This document shows, piece by piece, positions 1 through 8,995 of a DNA stretch of 64,000 nt. The DNA comes from Enhydrobacter sp. GTDB lineage: Bacteria; Pseudomonadota; Alphaproteobacteria; Reyranellales; Reyranellaceae. The notes under the pieces are model-generated. The model was not told where the DNA came from and searched no databases. It saw only the letters and a program-made list of their open reading frames with translations. Each line of letters begins with the position of its first letter. The stretch's first letter is position 1. The position numbers and the translations under genes are program-made. The stretch covers positions 25,050 through 89,049 of the forward strand of contig JAHCJV010000014.1 of assembly GCA_026126105.1 (NCBI GenBank). The letters run 5' to 3'.

Positions 1-1473
1 CTCTGCGATCCGGATGTCGACCGGCTGCCAGGGAATTGACTGGCCCTGCACGGTCTCGCGCCATAGCTCGAAGCTCTTGCGGGGCGTGAGCCGGGCGCCA
101 AGCGGGCCAACCGTTACCGGCTTATTGGGGTCGCCGGCCCAGTTGACGGTGCGCGTCATCTCCTTGCGGAAGAACACCAGATGGTCTCGCGCCGGCCGTG
201 ACAGCGGCACGGCCAACAAACCCGATGCCTTGTCGGCAAACTGCCGCGCGGGCGGATAGGCGGCACTGATCTCGTGCGTCGCATGGACCTCGGCGATCTC
301 CTGACCGTTGAGATGGCCGATCAGGCCGGCGAACTGCTCTACGGTCGGCGTCATGCCCTGCAGGGTGGAACGGCCGGCGACCGACACGCCGATCCCGTCG
401 CACGACAGAAGGTCGGCGATCTCGTCGAGATGTGCGACGATGCTCTCGAAGCGCGTTGCTTCGCCCGCCATCACGGTTACGAGCTGATTGTGCAGCTTGC
501 GCGCCCGCGCCTCGTAACCCGCCTCGCTGTCGCGTTCGCGGCTTTCCATCAGCAGCGAGAACATCTGCCCGAACAGCTCGGCCGCTGTGCGGCGCTCGAA
601 CGGAACGGTATGCGTGCCGTAATGGTGGCAGGCGAACAGGCCCCACAGCTTGCCTTCGCGCAGGATCGACACGGACATCGATGCGCCGACGCCCATGTTC
701 TGCAAATACTCGATATGGATAGGCGAGACCGAACGCAGCACGCTCATCGACAGGTCGAGAGGCTGGCCCTCCGCATCGAGCGCCGGCTCGACTGGCGACG
801 GCTTGGCGCCGATATCCGGGATGATGCGCAGCCAGTTACGCTCATAGAGAATGCGGGCCTGCCTGGGAATGTCCGACGCAGGATAGTGCAGGCCGAGATA
901 TGACTCGAGCCCGCCGCGCGCAGCCTCCGCGATCACCTCACCCGAGCCGTCATGATCGAAGCGATAGATCATCACCCGGTCGAAGTTGGTGAGGCCGCGC
1001 ATCTCCCGCGCGGCGACGCGGTAAAATGTGCGCAGATCCGGTGTTTGCTGAAGGCGCGCGATCATGGCTCGGACCAGCGCGCCCGAATTGACGCTCTGCT
1101 CCTCGATGCAGCGCTCGCATTCGATCACGACCGCATCGCCCGAGACGTGCACGGCCAAGTCGAAGCTCGACCCGTCGGGCAGGATCGGCACCGAAAATGC
1201 ACGCGCCACGGCGCTAGTGAATATCGCCGTCTGAAGATGGCCACGAATGGTGTGGATCGCGTCGTGCGAGAAGAACTGGTCGAGTGGCCGTCCGAACAAT
1301 TCTTCGGGCTTCACGTGGATCCACTCGAAGACGTTGCGCGAGGCGCGGATCACCGTCCAGTCAGCAGCGGAGACCGCGATCAGGAAACCGAACGGCTGCA
1401 CCGACCCAAGCAGATGGATCGGTTCGCGGTCGCAGTTGGTGAGATCGACCGAAGCAAGGACCGTTTCAGACAT
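1..1473 (-). CDS. bphP: Bacteriophytochrome, PAS-GAF-PHY photosensor (C-terminus beyond window)
   Basis: Red/far-red photoreceptor that binds biliverdin. The frame is open from an ATG at 1473 to the window edge, giving 491 visible codons, so the output domain (usually a histidine kinase) is not seen. Cys14 lies in the context TNCDREPIH and matches the biliverdin-attaching Cys of bacterial phytochromes. A PAS domain covers about residues 15-120. The GAF domain follows with the YPASDIP motif that holds the chromophore. A PHY domain carries the PRxSF tongue motif (TPRKSFELW) near residue 465. Its ATG lies inside the last codons of the heme oxygenase gene (8-nt overlap), so the enzyme making the chromophore and the apoprotein are probably translated together. 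Identification of the sensory core is secure; the output type cannot be judged. Confidence 0.95.
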   Translation of the reverse strand, partial: MSETVLASVDLTNCDREPIHLLGSVQPFGFLIAVSAADWTVIRASRNVFEWIHVKPEELFGRPLDQFFSHDAIHTIRGHLQTAIFTSAVARAFSVPILPDGSSFDLAVHVSGDAVVIECERCIEEQSVNSGALVRAMIARLQQTPDLRTFYRVAAREMRGLTNFDRVMIYRFDHDGSGEVIAEAARGGLESYLGLHYPASDIPRQARILYERNWLRIIPDIGAKPSPVEPALDAEGQPLDLSMSVLRSVSPIHIEYLQNMGVGASMSVSILREGKLWGLFACHHYGTHTVPFERRTAAELFGQMFSLLMESRERDSEAGYEARARKLHNQLVTVMAGEATRFESIVAHLDEIADLLSCDGIGVSVAGRSTLQGMTPTVEQFAGLIGHLNGQEIAEVHATHEISAAYPPARQFADKASGLLAVPLSRPARDHLVFFRKEMTRTVNWAGDPNKPVTVGPLGARLTPRKSFELWRETVQGQSIPWQPVDIRIAE

Positions 1474-2077
1474 CAGCCACGCGTTCGCTGAACAGCGCAA
1501 ATGCCGCCCTGGCGCCGGCCACGGCTTCGTCCGGCTCGCGCGTCACTGCGGGCGAGGCTTCGAGTCGCACGAGAAAGCTCGACCATAAATCGAAACCGGC
1601 GCCATGCGAGAGAAAGCGTGTCGCCGCACGCACGCGGAAATCGGGATGAGCGAGCGCGCGCCTCATCAGCAGCTTGCCGCCGAGACGAGATCCCTCGAGC
1701 ACATAGACAATGCCGAACTGCCGGGCCTCGCCGCCGACCAACGGCGGATCGATCTCACGTGGGAGTGCGGCGCCGAGCGCTTGCAGGTCGGCCATCAAGA
1801 GAGACGCCCGTCGCCGGTCCTGCCAATCCGGCACGGTTCGATGAATCGAAGCACGCTCGAGTGCGCGCTCCAATGGCGGCAGGACCGCACCCATCGCCGA
1901 CAGGAATCCGACATACGCGGCAGATGGACCATTAAAAGAGCCCGCGAAACGCGAATCGACTTCCGCATGAAGGTCGGCGGTAGCTGACCGCAATATCTGC
2001 CGTGCGGATTGCATAGAAGTACGAGAAGTGGGGACGTTCACGTCTGGCATGGCAACTGTCTCAAACGAAACTGCCAC
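1466..2077 (-). CDS. bphO: Biliverdin-producing heme oxygenase
   Basis: Opens heme to biliverdin, the chromophore of the phytochrome encoded immediately downstream. About 203 residues, a usual length for bacterial BphO-type heme oxygenases. His37 in ATADLHAEVDSRF is the expected proximal heme ligand. The segment YVLEGSRLGGKLL matches the distal-helix region with its Gly-rich turn. The first ATG (2077) gives a 20-residue leader of low complexity; a second ATG at 2014 (MQSARQILR) would start right at the conserved fold, so the exact start is open. The stop overlaps the phytochrome start by 8 nt. The family call rests on motifs and on the phytochrome neighbour. Confidence 0.9.
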   Translation of the reverse strand: MAVSFETVAMPDVNVPTSRTSMQSARQILRSATADLHAEVDSRFAGSFNGPSAAYVGFLSAMGAVLPPLERALERASIHRTVPDWQDRRRASLLMADLQALGAALPREIDPPLVGGEARQFGIVYVLEGSRLGGKLLMRRALAHPDFRVRAATRFLSHGAGFDLWSSFLVRLEASPAVTREPDEAVAGARAAFALFSERVADV

Positions 2078-2136
2078 AGGAAAGCGCCGTAGGAAGCTTC
2101 TTTATTTTTGCGGGAACTTCCGAAAGCAAGGAACGT

Positions 2137-2481
2137 TTGAAGGTTATGGGCAGGCGTATCCTCATCGTGGAAGACGACGCCTTCGTGGCCGACCATCTGG
2201 CCGCATTGTTAGAGGATAATCTTGATTGCTCGCCAATCGTTGCCGCGAGCGTGCGGGACGCTTTGGCCTTCGTCGATGTGGATTTCGGCTTTCTAGACAT
2301 TACCGTGACCGACGGGCAGACCTTTTCCGTGGCCCAGCGCCTGCGCGAGCGCGGCGTTCCCTTCGTCTTCGTCTCGGCGAGCGACCGGTCGCGGATTCCT
2401 GCCGAACTTGCCGAAGCACCCTTCCTGCGCAAGCCGGTTGCTGCTCCGGCCCTGCTGGCGGCTGCACGACAGCACCTGTAG
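2137..2481 (+). CDS. Single-domain (CheY-like) response regulator
   Basis: Stand-alone receiver domain with no output domain. The acidic pair (VEDD, residues 12-14), the phosphoacceptor Asp54 in FLDITVTDG, a Ser in FVFVSA and the conserved Lys in FLRKPV are all present, so it should be phosphorylated by a histidine kinase. It is divergent from the heme oxygenase/phytochrome operon with only about 60 nt between starts, which makes it a good candidate partner of that photoreceptor, although this is inference. The longest frame begins with TTG at 2137; ATG at 2146 gives MGRRILIVEDD and may be the true start. An AAGGAA sequence at 2128-2133 could serve either. Confidence 0.85.
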   Translation: MKVMGRRILIVEDDAFVADHLAALLEDNLDCSPIVAASVRDALAFVDVDFGFLDITVTDGQTFSVAQRLRERGVPFVFVSASDRSRIPAELAEAPFLRKPVAAPALLAAARQHL

Positions 2482-2515
2482 AACGTCGGGACCTTTCCCA
2501 GACCGGACAAACCCT

Positions 2516-3676
2516 ATGCGCATCGTCGCCATCCGCGACATCGTCTCGCCGATCCGTTCCAATATCGCCAACGCTTATATCGATTTCAGCCAGATGACCG
2601 CGTCTGTCGTCGCGGTCGTCACGGACGTCAGAGTCGATGGCAGGCCGGTGGTGGGCTACGGCTTCAATTCGAACGGCCGCTATGCCCAGCATGGCCTTCT
2701 GAACGAACGCTTCATGAAGCGCTTGTCCGATGCCAGGCCCGACTCCCTGCTCGACGGCGAAGGCCTGCTCGATCCGGCCAGATGCTGGAAGGCCATGATG
2801 GCCAACGAGAAGCCGGGCGGACATGGCGAACGCTCTGTCGCGGTCGGCGTACTCGACATGGCGATCTGGGATGCCCTCGCCAAAGCCAAGCGCTTGCCGC
2901 TGTGGAAGCTGCTGAGCGACCGCTACAACGGCGGCCAGCACGACGACAGGGCGTGGGTCTACGCTGCCGGCGGCTACTACTATCCCGGCAAGGACCTCGG
3001 GGCGTTGCAGGACGAGATGAAGCACTATCTCGGCCTTGGCTATTCCTGCGTGAAGATGAAGGTCGGCGGCGTGTCGCTCACCGAGGATCTCAGGCGCATC
3101 GAGGCGGTACTGAAGATCGTCGGCGCAGGCGAGCGGCTGGCGGTCGACGTAAACGGCAAGTTCGACCTCGTCACGGCGATCGAGTTCGGCAAGGCGATCC
3201 AGGGCTACGGCCTGCGATGGTATGAGGAGCCGCTAGATCCGCTCGACTATCTGGCCCACGCCGCTCTTGCGACCGAATACAGCCAGCCGCTGGCCACAGG
3301 CGAAAATCTGTTCTCGATGCAGGACGCGCGAAATCTGATCCGCCACGGCGGCCTGCGGCCCGACCGCGACATCCTGCAGTTCGATCCCGCGCTCTCCTAC
3401 GGCCTGGTCGAATACCTGCACACGCTCGACATGCTGAGGGCCCATGGCTGGTCGCCGCGGCGCTGCGTGCCGCACGGCGGACATCAGTTCGCGCTCAACA
3501 TTGCCGTCGGCTTGCAATGCGGCGGCAACGAATCCTATCCGCAGGTCTTCGCGCCGTTCGGCGGCTTCGCCGATGACTGCCCCGTCGTCGACGGCCGGGT
3601 CACCCTCCCCGAGGCGCCCGGCATCGGGTTCGAGCGCAAAGCCGACCTTTGGGCGGTGATGAAGGAAATCGCCTGA
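2516..3676 (+). CDS. tarD: D(-)-tartrate dehydratase (enolase superfamily)
   Basis: Predicted to dehydrate D(-)-tartrate to oxaloacetate, using Mg2+. The 386-residue protein closely follows the characterised Bradyrhizobium enzyme as I recall it. Catalytic Lys180/Lys182 are in VKMKVGG, metal ligands are Asp211, Glu237 and Glu263 (VDVNGK, YEEP, TGEN), and catalytic His320 is in PHGGHQ. Each is shifted by exactly two positions from that enzyme. The N-terminal capping segment YGFNSNGRY also matches. The frame is open further upstream, but ATG at 2516 starts exactly at the family N-terminus (MRIVAIRDI). It converges with a Bug-type binding protein gene with only 3 nt between the stops, so a linked substrate supply is possible. 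Confidence 0.9.
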   Translation: MRIVAIRDIVSPIRSNIANAYIDFSQMTASVVAVVTDVRVDGRPVVGYGFNSNGRYAQHGLLNERFMKRLSDARPDSLLDGEGLLDPARCWKAMMANEKPGGHGERSVAVGVLDMAIWDALAKAKRLPLWKLLSDRYNGGQHDDRAWVYAAGGYYYPGKDLGALQDEMKHYLGLGYSCVKMKVGGVSLTEDLRRIEAVLKIVGAGERLAVDVNGKFDLVTAIEFGKAIQGYGLRWYEEPLDPLDYLAHAALATEYSQPLATGENLFSMQDARNLIRHGGLRPDRDILQFDPALSYGLVEYLHTLDMLRAHGWSPRRCVPHGGHQFALNIAVGLQCGGNESYPQVFAPFGGFADDCPVVDGRVTLPEAPGIGFERKADLWAVMKEIA

Positions 3677-3679
3677 CGC

Positions 3680-4639
3680 TCAATCTGGCTTCAGCAAGCC
3701 TTTCTGCAGCAGCTCCGACACGTTGGCTTCATCGGATTTCAGGACCTCGGTGAACTGCTCGGGTGTAGAGGGCCGGACGATGGCGCCCAGGTCGCGCAGC
3801 CGCTTGTTGGCCGCTTGGTCCTTCAGTCCGGCGACCACGCCGGCATTCAGGCGGTCGATGATTGGCTTCGGCGTCTCGAGGCGCACGAAGACACCCGCCG
3901 TCGTTCCGCCTTCGAACGGCTTGCATCCGACTTCCTTGAGTGTCGGCACGTCAGGCAGGTCGGGGATATGCTCAAGGCCGAAATTCATCAGCGGCCGGAG
4001 CTTGCCCGACCGGATGTGCGGCATGGAGCTGGTGAGCTGGTCGGCGAAGCAATCGACGTTGCCCGCCAGCAGGTCGGCAATGCCGGGTCCCGATCCACGA
4101 TAGGGGATGATGTTGAATTTTACTTGCTCGTTGAGCTGCAGGCGCAGGATCGCGACATGATTGGTCGTGCCATTGCCGGAGTGGCCCATCGTCACCGTGC
4201 CGGGCTTGGCCTTGGCCTCCGCAAGTAGCGCCTTCATGTCGGGGAAGCGGTCGGGCCGCGTTACCACCAGGGTTGGCGCGGTTGTCAGAATGCTGACCGG
4301 CGCCAGGACCTGCAGCATCTGCTGCTTTCCCGCGAAGATCGGCGCCACATACCCGACGGTGAAGCTCGCCATCACGATCGTGTACCCATCGGCCGGGGCG
4401 GCGACCGCGGCATCGAGGCCGACGACGCCGCCGGCACCGGGGCGATTGTCGATCAGCACCGTCTGGCCGAGCTGACGGCTCATCGGCTCGGCCACGATAC
4501 GCGAGGTGACATCGTAGTTGCCGCCCGGCGCGAAGGGGATGACCCAGCGGATCGGCTTCGAAGGAAACGTGTCCGCCTGCGCAGCCCCGGCAACGGCGAA
4601 CGTGCTTGCAGCTATGAAAGTGCGGCGGTGAATAGGCAT
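3680..4639 (-). CDS. Tripartite tricarboxylate transporter substrate-binding protein (Bug/TctC family)
   Basis: Periplasmic solute-binding protein of about 319 residues, the usual Bug length. Starting at ATG 4639 gives MPIHRRTF followed by a hydrophobic stretch and AQA, a twin-arginine-like signal peptide. The mature part begins FPSKPIRWVIPFAPGG, the family hallmark that forms the carboxylate-binding loop, and contains IDNRPGAGG and the ADGYTI segment. No TctA or TctB membrane subunit is in the window, so this is an orphan binding protein, common in Bug-rich proteobacteria. Ligand unknown; the convergent D-tartrate dehydratase suggests an organic diacid. Confidence 0.88.
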   Translation of the reverse strand: MPIHRRTFIAASTFAVAGAAQADTFPSKPIRWVIPFAPGGNYDVTSRIVAEPMSRQLGQTVLIDNRPGAGGVVGLDAAVAAPADGYTIVMASFTVGYVAPIFAGKQQMLQVLAPVSILTTAPTLVVTRPDRFPDMKALLAEAKAKPGTVTMGHSGNGTTNHVAILRLQLNEQVKFNIIPYRGSGPGIADLLAGNVDCFADQLTSSMPHIRSGKLRPLMNFGLEHIPDLPDVPTLKEVGCKPFEGGTTAGVFVRLETPKPIIDRLNAGVVAGLKDQAANKRLRDLGAIVRPSTPEQFTEVLKSDEANVSELLQKGLLKPD

Positions 4640-4873
4640 GTAGTTACTCCGGCTCGAACAGGCCCCACTGGACCACCTTTTTAGGTGGCGCGCGTCCGCC
4701 TCTTGGCGCGAAGGTAGCATCATTCCGTATCGAACCCACGGCCCGATGGCGCGCCAACGCTGATCTCAAGGCCCGTTCACGATTGAAATCATCGCGGTTT
4801 CAGGCCACATCGACAGCGAGGCCGAGCGGCGGGAGACGGGGCGATAGCTGAACATCAGACACCTCTGATTGCC

Positions 4874-6487
4874 ATGATCGCGGCCGGCTTGATGCTGGCC
4901 TACGTCTTCGGGTTGCTGGCCCATCGGGTCCGGGTCCAGCCACTGGTAGGTTACCTCGTCGCCGGCATCGTGGTCGGCCCCTTCACGCCGGGTTTCATAG
5001 CCGACGCCGCCCTCGCCGCCGAGCTTGCAGAGATCGGTGTCATCCTGCTGATGTTCGGTGTCGGCCTTCATTTCTCCCTGAAGGACCTGATGTCGGTAGC
5101 GCGCATCGTCGTCCCGGGCGCACTGCTCCAGATTGCGATCGCCACGTTGTTCGGCGCGGGCCTCGGCCGACTCCTCGGTTGGACGTGGCAGGCAGGCCTG
5201 GTGTTTGGCCTCGCTTTGTCGGTCGCCAGCACTGTCGTCATGGTCCGCGCCTTCCAGGACCGGCGACTGCTCGATACCGAGCGTGGCCGCATCGCCGTCG
5301 GCTGGCTCGTCGTCGAGGACCTCATCATGGTCCTCGCCCTGGTGCTGCTGCCCACCGCGGTGATGGTGGCGTCAAACGACGACGTGCCGCTCAGCCGTAT
5401 GATTTTCCAGCTTTTCGTCACCCTGGTGAAGGTGACAATTTTTGTGACGGTGATGCTGGTGGTCGGGCGTCGGGTGATTCCGTGGCTGATGCACTACACC
5501 GCCCACACCGGCTCGCGCGAGCTGTTCCGGCTCGCCGTCTATGCGATCGCGATCGGCGTTGCCTTCGGCGCGGCGAAGCTTTTCGGCGTGTCGTTCGCGC
5601 TCGGCGCCTTCTTCGCCGGCATGGTGATGCGCGAAAGCAATCTCAGCCAGCAGGCCACCGAGGAAGCCCTGCCACTGCGCGACGCGTTCGCGGTCTTGTT
5701 CTTCGTTTCCGTGGGCATGCTGTTCAATCCGCACGTATTCGTCGAGGCGCCGCTCGCCCTCGCAGCGACCGTGGCTATCATCGTCGTCGGCAAGGCAGCC
5801 TTGTCCTGGGCCATCGTACGGATGTTCCGACAGTCCAACAGCACGGCACTTGCGGTCGCCGCCGGCCGCGGCCAGATCGGCGAATTCTCCTTCATCCTGA
5901 TCGGGCTGGGCATTTCTATCGAGGTGATTCCGCCGCTTGCCCGAGACCTGATTCTGGGCGGCGCCATAATCTCGATCGTGCTCAATCCGCTGCTGTTCGG
6001 TTTGCTGGTCCGCCGGCCGCATCCCGAAGCCCATATCCCGGATGCGACGGAGCCGGCCGAGGTGCCGATCCCCACCACCCAATCGGACCATGACGTGCTG
6101 GTCGGCTACGGGCGCGTCGGTTCCCTGGTCGGAGCCGCGCTCGCCCGAAGCGGTGGCCGCATGGTCGTGATCGAGACGAGCGAGGACAGCCTCGAACGGG
6201 CGCGTCGGGACGGCGCTGAGGTGTTCATCGGCAATGCCGCCGATCCCGACATTCTCGCCGCCGCCAATCTCAAGCAGGCGCGCCGGCTGTTCGTGACCAT
6301 CCCGGAGGCGTTCGAGGCCGGTCAGGTGGTCCAGCAGGCACGCAAGACGAATCCGGCGATCGAAATCCTGGCCCGTGCCCATTCGGACGCCGCCGTCGAG
6401 CATCTGCATGGCTTGGGCGCCAGCCTCGTCGTGCTGGGAGAGCGCGAGATCGCGGAGCGCATGCTGGAGCGAGCAGCCGAAAGCTGA
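4874..6487 (+). CDS. ybaL: Monovalent cation:proton antiporter, YbaL/KefB type (CPA2) with C-terminal TrkA-N domain
   Basis: Inner-membrane K+(Na+)/H+ antiporter or K+ efflux protein. About 12 transmembrane segments fill residues 1-385 and include the conserved runs PLVGYL, GPFTPGF, LLMFGVGLHFSLKDL and FALGAFFAGMV. Residues 410-525 form a TrkA-N (RCK) Rossmann domain (VLVGYGRVGSLVG) that senses nucleotides or redox cofactors. The first ATG is at 4874, but the open frame upstream encodes EHQTPLIA, which resembles the residues just after the start of E. coli YbaL as I remember it. The true N-terminus may therefore be about ten codons earlier on a non-ATG codon. No KefF/KefG-type partner is adjacent. 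Confidence 0.88.
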   Translation: MIAAGLMLAYVFGLLAHRVRVQPLVGYLVAGIVVGPFTPGFIADAALAAELAEIGVILLMFGVGLHFSLKDLMSVARIVVPGALLQIAIATLFGAGLGRLLGWTWQAGLVFGLALSVASTVVMVRAFQDRRLLDTERGRIAVGWLVVEDLIMVLALVLLPTAVMVASNDDVPLSRMIFQLFVTLVKVTIFVTVMLVVGRRVIPWLMHYTAHTGSRELFRLAVYAIAIGVAFGAAKLFGVSFALGAFFAGMVMRESNLSQQATEEALPLRDAFAVLFFVSVGMLFNPHVFVEAPLALAATVAIIVVGKAALSWAIVRMFRQSNSTALAVAAGRGQIGEFSFILIGLGISIEVIPPLARDLILGGAIISIVLNPLLFGLLVRRPHPEAHIPDATEPAEVPIPTTQSDHDVLVGYGRVGSLVGAALARSGGRMVVIETSEDSLERARRDGAEVFIGNAADPDILAAANLKQARRLFVTIPEAFEAGQVVQQARKTNPAIEILARAHSDAAVEHLHGLGASLVVLGEREIAERMLERAAES

Positions 6488-6667
6488 TAGGGGTGGCTGC
6501 AGACTTGTCCGGACCCAACCGGCCCGGCAGAGGACGCCGGCAGAAGGCGACCAGCGCGGGCGCATTCAACGACCATCGCCTCTCCCGGCGAGAACGACCA
6601 TTCATAGGGCGCCTAGTTGCCGCCGTATTTCCAGCGCGTCCTCTGCGCCAGAGCGTAGGAGAACTCC

Positions 6668-7126
6668 ATGATCAATCGTCGTGCGTTCCTGAAGGTGACG
6701 GCTGTGGCCGCCATCGGTGGCGCGATGGGAATGACGGGCCGCGTGCACGCCCAGGGCGTCGAGCCACTGGCACTCAAGGGCTACGATCCGGTCGCCTATT
6801 TCACCGATGCCAAGCCGACACCCGGTCTCGAGCAATTCGAGTTGCTGTGGGACGGCCAGCGCTACCGATTCGCAAATGCCCTGCATCGCGAAATGTTCAA
6901 GACAAGTCCGGACAAGTACGCGCCGCAGTTCGGCGGGCTGTGCGCCATGAATCTGTCGAACGGCGTAAGGCGCGAATCGGATCCGCACAACTGGGTGATC
7001 TCCAACGGCAGTCTCTACGTCTTTGCCGGAGAGCGGGGCATGCAGAATTTCACCAAAGCCCCTGCGGAAATTGCGGCCAGAGCCGCTGCCCATCTGAGGG
7101 CGCAGAAGGCGTCGGCTACGCAATAG
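6668..7126 (+). CDS. Exported YHS-domain protein
   Basis: Starts MINRRAFLKVTAVAA, a twin-arginine signal (RRxFLK) with cleavage expected after VHA, so it is probably exported folded. The mature part carries a YHS domain: LALKGYDPVAYF near residues 35-47, then a core ending around LYVFAGERG. YHS domains are often metal (Cu/heavy-metal) associated, but no clear metal-site Cys/His cluster is visible beyond a single Cys in the GGLCAM region. It stands alone after a gap of about 180 nt in which I see nothing, and converges with the cyclase gene, 6 nt between stops. Ligand and role unknown. Confidence 0.8.
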   Translation: MINRRAFLKVTAVAAIGGAMGMTGRVHAQGVEPLALKGYDPVAYFTDAKPTPGLEQFELLWDGQRYRFANALHREMFKTSPDKYAPQFGGLCAMNLSNGVRRESDPHNWVISNGSLYVFAGERGMQNFTKAPAEIAARAAAHLRAQKASATQ

Positions 7127-7132
7127 CGTCCG

Positions 7133-8995
7133 CTACTCCAGGCCAGCCTTGCGCAGGCTTTGCTCGATCTGGCGCTTTAGAGCCGGGTCCCGAAAGCGGG
7201 TACCGAAGCCGGCGACGTCGAGATAGGGGTCCTTTCGCCGGCCCTGCTCCAATACCGCCTTCGCGTCCTCCAAACGGCCCAACTCGGCGTAGGCGCCGGC
7301 GAGCGGAAAATCGAGGATGGAATAGGCGGGGTATCGCGCGCGCGCGGCCTCGAGCAACTTTACCGCATCGGTATAGCGGCCCTTCAGCATGTAGGCGATG
7401 CCGAGATTGAGTGCTGGCTCGGGCCCGAGATTGCTGTTCAAACGCCCCGCAAGCTCTCCCGCGGCGATCGACTGGTCGATCTCGCCAGTCCACAGCAGCA
7501 CCGCGGCGCGGGTGGCGAGCACTTCCGAATCGCTCGGATTGATCTGCAGGGCACGCTCGGACTCGGCAAGACCGAGATCGTATTTCTGCTGAACCGTGTA
7601 GGCGCGGGCCAGCACACTATGGGCCAGCACGCATTCCTCGTCGATCTCGAGCGCCTTCTGCGCCAGCCGGATCGCCTTGTCGACATCCTCCTGCGCGAAC
7701 TCCGACCAGCCATAGACGGCACGCTGGAAGGTCGCCTCGGCGAGCTCGGCCTGAGCGTCGGCGTAGTTCGGCGCCATCATGATGACCCGATCGAGCAGTT
7801 CGCGCGCCATCCGGTTGCCGGCCCGCGTCGATTCGTTGCCGAGGGCGCGGGCCCGCAGCATCAGATCATAGGCGTCGAGACTGGCCGAAGGCTTGCGCAG
7901 GCTCTGCGCGAGCGCGATCTGCTGCAGGTTGGTCGCAAGCGTGCCGGCGACCCGCCGTGCGATCCGTTCCTGGACCGCGAAGATGTCGGTCAACTCATCG
8001 TCGTATTGCTCGGCCCAGAGCTGGGTGCCGTTCGCGGCATCGGTTAGCTGGACCGTTACCCGCACCCGCTCGCCCATGCGGCGCACGCTGCCGGCCACCA
8101 GGAAGCGGGCGCTAAGGGCCCGCCCCAAGTCCATGGGTGTCAGCTGCTTGTTCCGATATGGCAGCACCGCCCCATAGGCCAGCACCGTCAACGGCCGGAA
8201 GCGGCCAAGCGCTCGGGTGATGTCCTCGGTGAGTCCGTCGGCAAAGTAATCCTGGGTGGGGTCGCCGCTCTGATTCGTAAACAGGAGAACCGCGACCGAA
8301 AGCCCGCTTTCCGTGCTGGCACGCACCGCTTCCGCCTCCCCGGCGCCGAAATCGAGCCGCTGCACGAGCAGCAGCGCGCCGCCCGCGCCAATCAGCAGGA
8401 CCACTGCGACCAAACCGGCCAAGCCCCAGCGCCGCCGTGGAGACGCGGCCGCAGTATCGCCGTCAACCGCATAGACCTGCAGGGATCGGTCGATATTCTT
8501 CAAGGTGCGAGACCCGAGATCCCGAAATGGGAGCGATAGCTTATCGCGCACCTGATCGTAAACGCTGCGTGACAGCACGATCGAGCCTGGCTCGGCCAGC
8601 GCCTGCAAGCGCGCGGCGACGTTCACCGTATCCCCGAATACATCCTGATCGGTTAGGATCACGTCGCCGAGATGCAGACCGATGCGAAAGGTCTGGCGGC
8701 GGCCAACCGGCAGATCGGCGTTGCGCTCGACCATCCCGCGCTGAAGCTCGACTGCCGAGCGCACCGCCTCGACAGCGCTGCCGAACTCGACCATCACGCC
8801 ATCTCCGACTGTCTTGACGATCCGGCCGTGGAAGCGCGCGACGACCGGTGCCACAAGCTCTTCGAGGTGCGCGCGCAGATCGACCAGCGTCTGCTCCTCG
8901 TCGGCGCGCATCATCCGGCTGTAGCCCGCCACGTCCGCAAACAAGATGATGGCAAGACGGCGGGTGCCTGACTCGGGCGCGGCGATTGCCGTCAC
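7133..8995 (-). CDS. Class III adenylate/guanylate cyclase with membrane anchor, TolB-like domain and TPRs
   Basis: The N-terminal cyclase domain (about residues 10-190) shows the metal-binding Asp motif FADVAGYS, the second Asp in VKTVGDGVM, and GDTVNVAARL with the transition-state Asn/Arg pair, so it looks catalytically competent (probably cAMP). One transmembrane helix follows (about 205-230), then an FlgO/TolB-like beta domain (SVAVLLFTNQSGDPTQDYFADGL) and TPR repeats from about residue 380 to the end. This cyclase-TolB-TPR layout is frequent in Rhizobiales-type bacteria. The frame is open far upstream, but homology begins just after GTG 8995, which overlaps the stop of a 28-codon ORF (GTGA). 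The C-terminal part probably faces the periplasm. Confidence 0.85.
   Translation of the reverse strand: MTAIAAPESGTRRLAIILFADVAGYSRMMRADEEQTLVDLRAHLEELVAPVVARFHGRIVKTVGDGVMVEFGSAVEAVRSAVELQRGMVERNADLPVGRRQTFRIGLHLGDVILTDQDVFGDTVNVAARLQALAEPGSIVLSRSVYDQVRDKLSLPFRDLGSRTLKNIDRSLQVYAVDGDTAAASPRRRWGLAGLVAVVLLIGAGGALLLVQRLDFGAGEAEAVRASTESGLSVAVLLFTNQSGDPTQDYFADGLTEDITRALGRFRPLTVLAYGAVLPYRNKQLTPMDLGRALSARFLVAGSVRRMGERVRVTVQLTDAANGTQLWAEQYDDELTDIFAVQERIARRVAGTLATNLQQIALAQSLRKPSASLDAYDLMLRARALGNESTRAGNRMARELLDRVIMMAPNYADAQAELAEATFQRAVYGWSEFAQEDVDKAIRLAQKALEIDEECVLAHSVLARAYTVQQKYDLGLAESERALQINPSDSEVLATRAAVLLWTGEIDQSIAAGELAGRLNSNLGPEPALNLGIAYMLKGRYTDAVKLLEAARARYPAYSILDFPLAGAYAELGRLEDAKAVLEQGRRKDPYLDVAGFGTRFRDPALKRQIEQSLRKAGLE

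Noticed and set aside
122..646. 174-codon minus-strand frame in the phytochrome region
   Set aside because: Arg-rich, and in a different phase from the phytochrome, which is unbroken through this stretch.
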